This document shows, one piece after another, positions 9,100-17,380 of a stretch of 48,621 nucleotides of DNA. The notes beneath the pieces are model-generated. The model was not told the DNA's origin, searched no databases, and saw only the letters and a list, made by a program, of their open reading frames with translations. Each line of letters opens with the position of its first letter. Position 1 is the first letter of the stretch. A program made the translations under genes and the position numbers. The DNA is from Verticiella alkaliphila (GTDB lineage Bacteria; Pseudomonadota; Gammaproteobacteria; Burkholderiales; Burkholderiaceae_B). The stretch covers positions 1-48,621 of the forward strand of contig NZ_JADCNH010000030.1 in the NCBI RefSeq assembly GCF_018904615.1. The letters run 5' to 3'.

Positions 9100-9696
9100 A
9101 TGCCTCCATCGCCCATCCGCCTCATCGCTGGCCTCGGCAATCCCGGCCCGGACTACGAGAAGACCCGCCACAACGCTGGCTTCTGGCTTCTCGACGCCTT
9201 GGCGGACGACGTGCGCGCGAGTTTCACGCTCGAGAAAGCCTTTGCGGGATTCGTCGCCAAGGCCCGGCACGCCGGCGAGGCGGTCATTCTCGTCAAGCCG
9301 ATGACGTACATGAACCGTTCCGGTCAATCCGTGGGCGCGCTGGCGCGCTTCTACAAAATTCCCGCCGAGCAGGTGCTCGTCGTGCACGACGAGCTGGATC
9401 TCATGCCGGGCCAGGCCAAGCTCAAGCAGGGCGGCGGTCACGCTGGTCACAACGGCTTGAAGGACATCCAGGCCGCGCTCGGCACCCCCAACTTCTGGCG
9501 CCTGCGCCTGGGTATCGGTCACCCCCGCACGCTGAACCTTGCCCAACCGGTGGCGGATTTCGTGCTGCACCCGCCGCGTCGCGATGAGCAAGGCCCGATC
9601 GAGGACACCATCACGCGGGGCCGCGCCATCATGCCCGCGCTGCTCGATGGCAACGTCGAGCAGGCCATACGCCAATTGCACGGGGGCAACCCCTGA
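9100..9696 (+). CDS. pth: Peptidyl-tRNA hydrolase
   Basis: Pth cleaves peptidyl-tRNAs that drop off ribosomes and so recycles tRNA. The 198-residue protein carries the family signature [18 protein letters not shown], with Asn14 and catalytic His24. Asn72 lies in [10 protein letters not shown] and Asp97 in [11 protein letters not shown], the usual active-site set. [17 protein letters not shown] is the second conserved block. Its last base overlaps the start of the CPBP gene. In related genomes pth is normally followed closely by ychF, which here lies 15.7 kb away. Confidence 0.97.
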   Translation: MPPSPIRLIAGLGNPGPDYEKTRHNAGFWLLDALADDVRASFTLEKAFAGFVAKARHAGEAVILVKPMTYMNRSGQSVGALARFYKIPAEQVLVVHDELDLMPGQAKLKQGGGHAGHNGLKDIQAALGTPNFWRLRLGIGHPRTLNLAQPVADFVLHPPRRDEQGPIEDTITRGRAIMPALLDGNVEQAIRQLHGGNP

Positions 9697-10466
9697 TGGC
9701 GGCATCGGTGCCGCGCCTGCGCTTTCGCGACGAGTTCCGGGACTTCTGGCGCTTCTTGCGCAAGCCCACGCTTACGCCCCGCCTGCCGCACGCGCCGATG
9801 CCTGCCGTGGCGAGCGACTGGGTCGGCAGCGTGCGCCTGGGCAGTATCGTGCGCTGGGTGCTGTTGCTGTGGGCCGTCAATCTCGTCGTCTTCGGCCCCA
9901 TCGCGGCCGGCGTGGCCACCGCCACCGGTGCCAGCCATCGGCTCGACCCGAGTGCGGTGCCCTGGGTGCTCGCCATCCTCTGGGCGCCCATCGTCGAAGA
10001 GCTGATGTTCCGCTTCTGGCTGCGCCGCCCGGGCACCCTGCTGTGGCTGATGCCCGCCTTCGTGATCATCGTGATGTACGGCAAAGGCATGCTCGGCGCC
10101 ACGGTGCTGGCGGGCCTGCTCGCGCTCACCGCCCTGCCCGGTGTGCCTGGCGTGCGCTGGCGCTTCAAGGCGCGCCGCCGCTACCGGCGCTGGTTCCCGG
10201 CGATCTTCTACAGCGCCACCTTCGCCTTCGCGATCCTGCACCTGCTGAATTTCAGCGACCTGAACATCGCCGCCTGGTGGCTGCTGCCCGTGTTCGTGCT
10301 GCCGCAATGGATCACCGGCCTCGTGCTGGGCTGGGTGCGCATGCGGCGCGGCATCGGCGCAGCCATCCTCATGCACGCCTGCTTCAACGCCGGCCCCGTG
10401 ATGCTGCTCTGGCTGCTCGTGTCCCTGAACGGCGGCATGCCCCTGCCGCTGCCGGACGGCACATGA
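9696..10466 (+). CDS. CPBP-family intramembrane metalloprotease (CAAX-protease-like)
   Basis: This 256-residue membrane protein has about six hydrophobic segments. Three motif clusters define the family: EELMFRFWLR (Glu101, Glu102, Arg106), a His in AFAILHLLNF, and LMHACFNAG with the H-x3-N pair. CPBP proteins include CAAX prenyl proteases, bacteriocin-processing or immunity proteins, and some abortive-infection proteins. The substrate cannot be told here. It starts on the last base of pth and overlaps the next gene by four bases, so it is probably co-transcribed with pth. Confidence 0.82.
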   Translation: MAASVPRLRFRDEFRDFWRFLRKPTLTPRLPHAPMPAVASDWVGSVRLGSIVRWVLLLWAVNLVVFGPIAAGVATATGASHRLDPSAVPWVLAILWAPIVEELMFRFWLRRPGTLLWLMPAFVIIVMYGKGMLGATVLAGLLALTALPGVPGVRWRFKARRRYRRWFPAIFYSATFAFAILHLLNFSDLNIAAWWLLPVFVLPQWITGLVLGWVRMRRGIGAAILMHACFNAGPVMLLWLLVSLNGGMPLPLPDGT

Positions 10467-10819
10467 TCCGCAACATCGCCAGCTGGGCCGTCCCCATCGC
10501 GCTGCTCGTCGGCGCGAGCGGGTGGCTGTACATGGAAGCCAACGCCGTCCCCGGCGAATGGGACCGCTACGGCGCCGTGAGCGAACGCGTGAAGATCGGC
10601 GAAGTCACCGCGCGCCACGCCTCCGGCAGCGGCTCAGAAGTGACCACTTTTTCGCAGGGTTCGCAATGGGTCGTGCAGGGTCTCGTGGCCACGCTGCCCG
10701 GCGCCAGCTTCGAGCGCGTGACGCGGCCCTTGGCGACGCTGGTGTGCGTGCAGGCGACGGATCGGTGCTGGCAGGCCGCGCCGGTGGAGGGGGTGCAGGT
10801 GTGGTTGGGGGCTGAGTAG
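10463..10819 (+). CDS. Small membrane-anchored protein of unknown function
   Basis: This 118-residue product starts at an ATG overlapping the upstream stop (ATGA). It has one N-terminal hydrophobic segment (IASWAVPIALLVGASGWLYM, residues 5-24) and then a soluble domain that would lie outside the cytoplasm. The latter contains two cysteines (LVCVQATDRCW) that could form a disulfide. I recognise no family. Coupling to the CPBP protease suggests partner or substrate, but nothing in the sequence proves it. It is the last gene before the CRISPR island. Confidence 0.7.
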   Translation: MIRNIASWAVPIALLVGASGWLYMEANAVPGEWDRYGAVSERVKIGEVTARHASGSGSEVTTFSQGSQWVVQGLVATLPGASFERVTRPLATLVCVQATDRCWQAAPVEGVQVWLGAE

Positions 10820-10908
10820 GGAAACGCAGGATCGTTTGGGGTGCTAGAGGCACTCACCTGAAGTCCCAAATCGAGACGGGTTTTTGCTCTTTTACAATCT
10901 GAAAAATC

Positions 10909-10962
10909 GGTAGAATTTTTGGTGGTGGTTTTTCTTTTTAGAATCAGTAGGTTGTTGGAAGT
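10909..10962 (+). promoter_or_regulatory. Leader of type I-E CRISPR array 1
   Basis: This is an AT-rich stretch directly before the first repeat. It opens with GGTAGAATTTTTGG at 10909, exactly 54 bases before the repeat. It includes an IHF-like site (AATCAG, four bases, TTG) at 10942-10954 that starts 21 bases before the repeat. Both spacings are identical in the leaders of arrays 2 and 3. A TACAAT at 10893-10898, just upstream, is a possible -10 for the pre-crRNA promoter. Confidence 0.75.
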
Positions 10963-11538
10963 GTGTTCCCCGCATACGCGGGGATGAACCGCAGACCACC
11001 AGCACGGCCTGCCGTCCTATGAAGTGTTCCCCGCATACGCGGGGATGAACCGCTGTCGATCTGGTTCGAGCTGATCCGCCCAGAGTGTTCCGCGCGCATG
11101 CGGGGATGAACCGCCGTAAAAGGCGAGGACCTAGCCGATGTTCTCGTGTTCCCCGCGCGTGCGGGGATGGACCGGGCACCGTGGCTGCGATCCGTGAGGT
11201 GCTGGAGTGTTCCCCGCGCATGCGAGAATGAACCGCCCCAGCGGTCGAGCTCAGGTCCGGGCGCGGCGTGTTCCCCACGCATCCGGGGATGAACCAGCCT
11301 GGTACGGCCAGCTGGTAGAGCTCGGTTAGTGTTCCTCGCGTATGCGGGGAGGAACAGAACGCATAGCCTTTGCCGCAGATGTTGGCCTAGTGTTCCCCAC
11401 ACATGCTTGGATGAACCGAGGTCATCGTCGCTGAGATGTGCGCTGCCGCTGTATTCCCCGCGCACGCGGGGATAAACCGACGTGTTCGCATCAAGCTTGC
11501 CCCGCACGCTTGTTCCTCGCAATGGTGAGGATGAAGCG
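10963..11538 (+). CRISPR. Type I-E CRISPR array 1 (10 repeats, decaying)
   Basis: Twenty-nine-base repeats start at 10963, 11024, 11085, 11146, 11207, 11268, 11329, 11390 and 11451, a strict 61-base period with 32-base spacers. A tenth, heavily mutated copy lies at 11510-11538 after a 30-base spacer. The first two repeats are identical (GTGTTCCCCGCATACGCGGG then GATGAACCG). Every later copy has at least one change, and several lose stem pairing (11329 and 11390). Decay increases away from the leader, which is the expected direction for old spacers. The repeat class matches the I-E cas genes downstream. Confidence 0.96.
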
Positions 11539-11593
11539 CTCGACAGGCGATGAGCGGTCTCAATGCCGGCGCGGAGTGGGCACTAGGCGAGGA

Positions 11594-11670
11594 ATGTTTC
11601 CCTCGCAAAGCCGCGTCCTAGTCATGACTCGCTCCTGACGCGCAGTGTGTTTCGCGCACGCGGGCAACGC
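11594..11670 (+). repeat. Possible relic CRISPR repeats beyond array 1
   Basis: Two fragments resemble decayed repeats: about 11594-11617 (ATGTTTCCC then TCGCA) and 11647-11670 (GTGTTT then CGCGCACGCGGG). The second shares a 12-base core with the repeat version of array 2, not that of array 1. They are not on the 61-base register. They could be leftovers of a longer array or of a second array, or chance in GC-rich DNA. Confidence 0.4.
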
Positions 11671-11674
11671 CTCG

Positions 11675-11968
11675 CTACGCGGGCTCGTGTTCTTTCAACC
11701 AGTCTCGCAGTGCGTCGTCCATACGCCCTTGCCAGCCTGGGCCCGACGCTCTAAATGAGTCGAGCACGTCCGGCGATAGCCTGATGGTGATGCGCTCTTT
11801 CGTCGGTGCCTTCTGTGGGCCACGTCCGCGTATGCCCAGCTTGGCCTGCAGGGTGGCAGAAAGGACGTCAGCTGCCGGACGTGCGCGGCGGAATGTCGCT
11901 TCTGTCCATTCAGGGTTTTCGTCGTCAACCATCTCTGGGTTGGGCGTTCTGAGATCAAGCTTTTTCAT
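11675..11968 (-). CDS. brnA: BrnA antitoxin
   Basis: BrnA neutralises the BrnT ribonuclease toxin and represses their shared promoter. The 97-residue protein has a variable N-terminus that in the family covers the toxin, then a C-terminal ribbon-helix-helix domain: KERITIRLSPDVLDSFRASG followed by GWQGRMDDALRDWL. These are hallmark BrnA sequences. It overlaps brnT by 14 bases and is read after it, the usual brnT-brnA order. Its 3' end faces the decayed end of CRISPR array 1. Confidence 0.93.
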   Translation of the reverse strand: MKKLDLRTPNPEMVDDENPEWTEATFRRARPAADVLSATLQAKLGIRGRGPQKAPTKERITIRLSPDVLDSFRASGPGWQGRMDDALRDWLKEHEPA

Positions 11969-12221
11969 ATCGAGCTACCTCGCGAGCATTGGCTTTACGT
12001 AGGCTGATGACGCGTAGCGACACTTCACGTGCTGTGAACACCACCATGTGCAAACGGCCATCGATCATGCCAAGCGCCTGGAATCGAGGCTCACCGTAGT
12101 CGTTGCGGGTGTCTTCGGCAACCAGGGCACTGTTCCAATCGAAACGGCGCACTAGATCGAACGAGAGGCCGCGATCCGCGATGTTTCTATCGTTCTTGGC
12201 AACGTCGTACGTGATGTCCAT
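11955..12221 (-). CDS. brnT: BrnT toxin, RelE-fold ribonuclease
   Basis: BrnT is a small RNase toxin that arrests translation when BrnA is lost. The 88-residue protein has the family pattern DITYDVAKNDRNIADRGLSFD near the start, FDWNSALVAEDTRNDYGEPRFQALGMIDGR in the middle, and HMVVFTAREVSLRVISLRKANAREVARYE at the end. That closing block is the BrnT signature. It is divergent from cas3 across 165 bases, so toxin and cas operons could share control. As a stable toxin-antitoxin pair inside a CRISPR locus it may resist loss of the locus. Confidence 0.94.
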   Translation of the reverse strand: MDITYDVAKNDRNIADRGLSFDLVRRFDWNSALVAEDTRNDYGEPRFQALGMIDGRLHMVVFTAREVSLRVISLRKANAREVARYEKA

Positions 12222-12258
12222 CGCCTAAATTGTGCATACGATATGAAGTCTCTGCAAG

Positions 12259-12275
12259 TGAGCTTTTTAAGCTCA
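12259..12275. promoter_or_regulatory. Palindrome between brnT and cas3
   Basis: TGAGCTT-TTT-AAGCTCA is a perfect 7-bp inverted repeat with a 3-base centre, lying 38 bases upstream of brnT and 112 bases upstream of cas3. BrnA is a DNA-binding repressor of its own promoter in known systems, so this may be its operator. Other regulators of cas3 are equally possible. Confidence 0.45.
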
Positions 12276-12386
12276 ACCTAACTCGCGCAGAGGGTTGCGC
12301 CGAGCGCATGCGAAAGCACGGCGACCAAACCGTAACTCACATAATGACGCGTGTAGACTCGAATTGTCACGATTTCTGTCGTTTGC

Positions 12387-15128
12387 ATGTCGTCGTCTGC
12401 CGAGACTACTTTCTTCCGCTACTGGGGAAAAGCAACCCCTCAAGGCGCGAACACATTCCATCTGTTGCCGTTCCACAGTTTGGATGTCGGCGCCTGCGGG
12501 GCGGCATTGCTGCGTCTGCCACAGTATTCACTCGAAGGCCTGGCGCGGGCGCTGGGTTGGCCTCTTTCGACGGTAGAGTCGCTGGCCGTCTTTTTTCTGC
12601 TCATTCACGACGTTGGCAAGTTCTCGCGGAGCTTCCAGGGCCTGGCCCCCGAACTGTCCGTTGAGCTCGTTCAGAATCACAAGCGACTCCCTTACCGATA
12701 TCGGCACGATACGTTGGGCTGGGTAGTGTGGGAGGACGACATTTCGTCGGGCACTCTGAAGTCCTTGCTGCCTGGCGCTGGGTCAGATTTCTGGGGTGTA
12801 TGGGCGCGTACGGCGTTGGGCCATCATGGCAGACCGCCTCAAGAGGCAACTGATAGTGGCGATGGGCTGTACGCCGAAGACCACTTCCTGATGGAAGATC
12901 GCGAGGCTGTCGACGCCTTCGTTTCCGAAGTCGCCGCCACTTGGCTTCCCGCAGACATTCCAACACCCGGTCGTCGCGAAGTGAACGTTCTGCGCCATCA
13001 CGCCTGGAAGCTGGCAGGATTGGCCGTCCTAGCCGACTGGCTCGGCTCCAACCAACGCGTGTTTGGCTATTGCACGTCACCTGTCGCGTTGCGAACGTAT
13101 TGGACAGATGTGGCATTGGCTGGTGCTGAGCGTGCGTTGGAACAGTCGGGGCTATCTCACAATCCCGTGAGAGCTTGGACGACACCGCTGGCGCTTTTCG
13201 AGCACTTGCGCGAACCGACGCCATTGCAGCACTACGCCGCAAACGTCTCGCTCGAGTCGGGTCCACAGATGTTTCTTCTGGAGGACGTGACCGGCGCTGG
13301 AAAGACCGAAGCGGCATTGATTCTCGCGCAGCGGCTCATGGCGCAAGGGGCCGCCCACGGGCTCTTCTTCGCCCTGCCTAGCATGGCCACCTCGAATCAG
13401 ATGTACGACCGTGTTGGCGCCGTCTACCGTTACTTCTACGACGCATCCGCCCGTCCATCGTTGATCCTGGCGCACGGTGCACGAGACCTGATGGAAGGTT
13501 TTCGTCAAAGCGTCATTCAGACAGACGATCAGCCCCAGGATCGCAACTACACAGCCCAGGACCAGACCGCCTCAGCGCAATGCAACACCTGGCTCGCAGA
13601 CAACCGCAAGAAGGCGTTGCTCGCGGACGTCGGGGTAGGAACCATCGATCAGGCGCTGCTGGGGGTGCTGCCCGTGCGTCACCAGTCGCTTCGCCTGCTT
13701 GGCTTGGCGGGCAAAGTGTTGATCGTGGACGAAGTGCATGCGTACGACAGCTACATGCGTGTGCTTCTGCGACGTTTGCTCGAAGCGCATGCTCGCCAGG
13801 GCGGCACCGCCATTCTTCTGTCCGCCACGCTGCCCTCGGGATATCGAGAGCAATTGGTGCAGGCATATCAACGCGGCCTCGGGTTGACGAGTGAAAGCGT
13901 CGCTCCTGATCTGCGCTATCCATTGGCGACACAGGTCGCCGCGTCGATCAGTGTTCATGCCTGTGAGACGCGGCCACAGCTGGTGAGACGAGTCGCTGTT
14001 GTGCCCATCCATGACGAGGCTGAGGCATTGGCCTTAGTGCTGGCCGAGGCAGCAGCCGGCCGGTGCGTTTGCTGGGTTCGGAACACGGTGGAGGACGCGC
14101 GTCGTGCGTTCGATGTGTTGTCTGACAGTTTGCCCTCGAACCACTTGACGTTGTTCCACAGCCGTTACGCGATGGGTGATCGGCTGGATATCGAGGCCGA
14201 CGTACTGCGACGTTTCGGCAAGCACTCCGGGCCGGAGACGAGGCGAGGGCATGTGCTGATCGGTACCCAGGTTCTGGAGCAGTCGCTGGATTTCGACGTG
14301 GACGCCATGATCACGGATCTGGCGCCGGTCGACCTCATCATTCAGCGCGCTGGACGTCTTCAGAGGCACGCGCGACTCGTCGACGGAACGCCATCGGACG
14401 ACGGGAAGGAGCATCGTCCCTCTCCGGTATTGCATCTTCTCTGCCCAGTGCCATCGGACGATCCGAGCCCTGCGTGGTACTCCGAAATGTTCTCCCAGGC
14501 CTGCTACGTGTATCCCGACGTCGGCACGCTATGGCGTAGCGCCCGAGCGCTGTCGGACTCGGGCTGCATCATCAGCCCAGGGCAGATTGGCGAGCCAGGG
14601 GCGGTGCGGCAACTCGTGGAGGCCGTCTATGGCGAGGACGCGGAGCCAATTCCCGAGACGCTGCAGCGCGCTTCGCGAGAGCAACTCGGCAAGGATCTGG
14701 CGCAGGCCAGCCAAGGCAGTTTCAACAGCCTCAAGCTGGATTGTGGCTACTGCTGGGATAGCGCCCCGAACCACTGGGCCGGGGCGATCGAGGTGCCGAC
14801 CCGCTTGGGCGACGAAACGCGAGCGCTTTACCTGGCCCGGGAGGTGGATGGCGAACTAAAGCCCTGGCGGACCGACCTGGGGAGGCAGGCCTGGGACCAA
14901 TCGGCTGTCCGGGTAGATGCCAAGCGTGTGTCCGATCTGGCGCCAAAGGATCTCAAGCGGTGGGGAGCTGCACTTGATGCGCTCCGCTGCAAGCATCGCC
15001 TTTTGGACGCACCCGCTGTCATCGTGCCAATGCGCCGCGACGATGGAATGTGGAAGGCAGATGTTGCGGACGGCTCAGGTCGTCCGTTGACCCTGCATTA
15101 CGACGACGTGCGCGGCTTGTGGTGGTAG
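12387..15128 (+). CDS. cas3: Cas3 nuclease-helicase, type I-E
   Basis: Cas3 is recruited by Cascade to target DNA, which it unwinds and degrades. The 913-residue protein has an N-terminal HD nuclease (His30, His74-Asp75 in LIHDVGKFS, His146-His147 in GHHGRPP). An SF2 helicase follows, with Walker A VTGAGKTEAA around Lys306, the DEVH box at 448-451, LLSATLP (motif III) and QRAGRLQRH (motif VI) at about 652-660. A C-terminal accessory domain completes it. Length and domain order are normal for type I-E. The gene is transcribed toward cas8e, which starts 49 bases after its stop. Confidence 0.97.
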   Translation: MSSSAETTFFRYWGKATPQGANTFHLLPFHSLDVGACGAALLRLPQYSLEGLARALGWPLSTVESLAVFFLLIHDVGKFSRSFQGLAPELSVELVQNHKRLPYRYRHDTLGWVVWEDDISSGTLKSLLPGAGSDFWGVWARTALGHHGRPPQEATDSGDGLYAEDHFLMEDREAVDAFVSEVAATWLPADIPTPGRREVNVLRHHAWKLAGLAVLADWLGSNQRVFGYCTSPVALRTYWTDVALAGAERALEQSGLSHNPVRAWTTPLALFEHLREPTPLQHYAANVSLESGPQMFLLEDVTGAGKTEAALILAQRLMAQGAAHGLFFALPSMATSNQMYDRVGAVYRYFYDASARPSLILAHGARDLMEGFRQSVIQTDDQPQDRNYTAQDQTASAQCNTWLADNRKKALLADVGVGTIDQALLGVLPVRHQSLRLLGLAGKVLIVDEVHAYDSYMRVLLRRLLEAHARQGGTAILLSATLPSGYREQLVQAYQRGLGLTSESVAPDLRYPLATQVAASISVHACETRPQLVRRVAVVPIHDEAEALALVLAEAAAGRCVCWVRNTVEDARRAFDVLSDSLPSNHLTLFHSRYAMGDRLDIEADVLRRFGKHSGPETRRGHVLIGTQVLEQSLDFDVDAMITDLAPVDLIIQRAGRLQRHARLVDGTPSDDGKEHRPSPVLHLLCPVPSDDPSPAWYSEMFSQACYVYPDVGTLWRSARALSDSGCIISPGQIGEPGAVRQLVEAVYGEDAEPIPETLQRASREQLGKDLAQASQGSFNSLKLDCGYCWDSAPNHWAGAIEVPTRLGDETRALYLAREVDGELKPWRTDLGRQAWDQSAVRVDAKRVSDLAPKDLKRWGAALDALRCKHRLLDAPAVIVPMRRDDGMWKADVADGSGRPLTLHYDDVRGLWW

Positions 15129-15177
15129 TCCATCGAAATGGCGAATAACAACGAGGCTCCAACATGGGAAAGCATTC

Positions 15178-16730
15178 ATGAACCTGCTGTCTGATCCCTG
15201 GCTTCGCGTCCGAGATGCGGCGGGCAAGATCCATCGGATCTCACCGTTGCAGATTGGTGATACCGACTATCACGACATCGTCACAGACCGCCCGGACTTC
15301 CAAGGTGCGGTCTATCAGCTTCTGATCGGCGTGCTCCAGATCACCTATGCGCCTGTCGACAAGCAGGAGTGGAAGGAGCGCTGGGCCGCTCCGCCGGATG
15401 CGCAGACACTGCGCACATTCGTAGCCCCCATTCTGTCCGCCTTCGAGTTGGAAGCTGACGGTCCTGCTTTCATGCAGGATGCCGACCTGCCCTCGGATGC
15501 GAATCAGCTGTCCGTGCTCGACCTGCTGATCGACGCCGGCTCCGACAGTAACTTGTTCTTCAATAAGCCCCTGCGCAGGGTGGCATGTGCGAAGCCTGTG
15601 TGGCCCAGGCACTGTTCACCCTGCAGATCAACGCCCCTTCAGGCGGCCGCGGGATCAGAACATCGCTGCGTGGCGGCGGGCCGATGACGACCTTGCTGCT
15701 GCCCCAGCAGGAGGACGCCACGCTCTGGCAGCGGCTTTGGGCCAACGTGCTGACGAGCGATACGCTCGGTCATGATCCGGTGACAGCTTGGGGTGCCGTG
15801 CTTCCCTGGATGGCACCCACCCGGACAAGCGATGGCCCAGGTGCGCTCGACACGACGCCGGACACCGTACACCCCCTGCAGGCTTACTGGAGCATGCCGC
15901 GCCGGATCCGTCTCGACTCGGCGACGATCACGCAGGGAGATTGCGCGGTATGCGATAGCCAGGGCGTCAAGTTGTTCCAGCATTATCGGACGCGGTACGG
16001 TGGAACCAACTACACCGGCGCATGGATGCATCCTCTGACGCCGTACAGCCTGGATCCCAAGCACGAGTCGCCGCCGCTGTCTATCAAGGGGCAGCCGGGT
16101 GGCATCGGCTACCGGCATTGGTTGGGTCTCACGTTCGGCAAGCCAGATCAGCAGCCTCAGGCAGCGCAGGTGATCAAGCACTATCGAGCGACGCTCAAGG
16201 CAGGGCCCGCCCGGTTGTGGTGCTTCGGCTACGACATGAATAACATGAAGGCGCGTTGCTGGTACGACAGCACGCTTCCCGTACACGTCGTCGACGAAGC
16301 GGATCAGCGTCTTTTCATCGAACAGGTCAGTGATTGGACGAAAGTGGCGTCGGAAGCCGCCAGCGCTCTGCACTACCGCGTCAAGTCGGCCTGGTTCAAA
16401 CGTCCCGGCGACACAGGTAGCGAGCCGGCCATCCATCAGAGTTTCTGGCAGGGCACCGAGCCTGCCTTCTATGCGGGTGTGCAGGCGCTCGCCGGCTCAG
16501 ATGTACGCGATCCCGCCGAGTGTGCCGCACTGTCTCGTCAGTGGCTATCCCATGTTAGTCGCGCTGCGATGAACCTGTTCGAGCACTGGACTCTCTCGGG
16601 CCCTGTCGAGGAACGCGATCTTGCTCGGGTCGTCCGGGCGAGGGCAGCGCTAGCCAAGGACCTCAAGGCGGGCAAGGCGGCAAAGACACTTTGGAGTTCG
16701 ATTTCCCCTCATCTGACGGAGAAAGCATGA
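15178..16730 (+). pseudogene. cas8e: Cas8e (Cse1/CasA), large subunit of Cascade, frameshifted
   Basis: Cas8e recognises the PAM and recruits Cas3. The frame from 15178 reads MNLLSDPWLRVRD to SNLFFNK. Homology then continues one frame over as QGGMCEACVAQALFTLQINA and SGGRGIRTSLRGGGPMTTLL, ending at 16730. One missing base in the CCCC run at 15568-15571 explains it. Adding one C gives NKPPAQGGM and about 517 residues, the usual Cse1 length. The conserved LRGGGP motif and the C-terminal helical bundle are intact. If the break is real, Cascade loses PAM recognition. If it is an error, the operon is complete. The end overlaps cse2 by four bases. Confidence 0.93.
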
Positions 16731-17377
16731 AGGCGCGCAATCCTTATCTGGACGACAAACAGCGCGAGTTTGTCCGCGCCTGGTGGAAGGCTCTCCAGCC
16801 CAAGGAGTTCGACCCTGAAGCGAAGCACAAAGCGCTGGCATCGGGCCTTGATTTCGATCGTGGGGACCGCGCCCATCTACGGCGTGCCGCCAACCTGGAT
16901 GACCTCGTGCTGGCCGCCGCCCCGCACCGGCTGGCGCAGCGTCTTTTGGCGTTGGACGCCGCCAAGACGCACCCGCGCCTGTCGGATAGCTCGGACGTCT
17001 ATCGCCGTATCGCCATGACCTGCGGCTTGCTCGCTCACGTCAAGAAAGACGCCGGGGATGGCCGTTCGCTGGCGTGGCAGGTGGGTTATGCGCCCAAGCG
17101 CAAAGACAGCAAAGAGCTGCTGATGAGCGAGCTGCGTTTCAAGCGCATGCTCAAGGCGACATCGCTGGACGACTTGTACCGACAGCTTGTGCGTGCACTG
17201 GCGTTGGCCGATGGCCATGTCGACGTGACGCAATTCGCCGATGACGTGCTGGCCTATCTCACCGAAATCGACCGCCCTCCCAGCAATGCGGCGCAGAGCG
17301 TCAAGCTGTATTGGGCACACGACTATTACCTGAGCGCCAAGGAACAGGCCGGCGCCACGACCGATTCGAAGGAGTGA
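16727..17377 (+). CDS. casB: Cse2 (CasB, Cas11e), small subunit of Cascade
   Basis: Cse2 dimers line the belly of Cascade and stabilise the R-loop. I place the start at the ATG at 16727 (MKARNPYLDDKQREFVRAWW), which overlaps the cas8e stop as ATGA. An upstream frame extension would run through cas8e sequence. The 216-residue product is helical and basic, with motifs such as LRRAANLDDLVLAAAPHRLA and SELRFKRMLKATSLDDLYRQ typical of Cse2. The end is acidic and low in complexity. cas7e begins three bases after the stop. Confidence 0.93.
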   Translation: MKARNPYLDDKQREFVRAWWKALQPKEFDPEAKHKALASGLDFDRGDRAHLRRAANLDDLVLAAAPHRLAQRLLALDAAKTHPRLSDSSDVYRRIAMTCGLLAHVKKDAGDGRSLAWQVGYAPKRKDSKELLMSELRFKRMLKATSLDDLYRQLVRALALADGHVDVTQFADDVLAYLTEIDRPPSNAAQSVKLYWAHDYYLSAKEQAGATTDSKE

Positions 17378-17380
17378 CGA

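Noticed and set aside
10892-11522. Minus-strand open frames through array 1 (and similar ones through arrays 2 and 3) giving Arg/Gly/Ser/Pro-rich proteins with repeated SSPRARGT-like units
   Set aside because: They are translations of the CRISPR repeats themselves. The 61-base unit is not a multiple of three, so frames shift through the repeats, and no start or codon pattern supports a gene.
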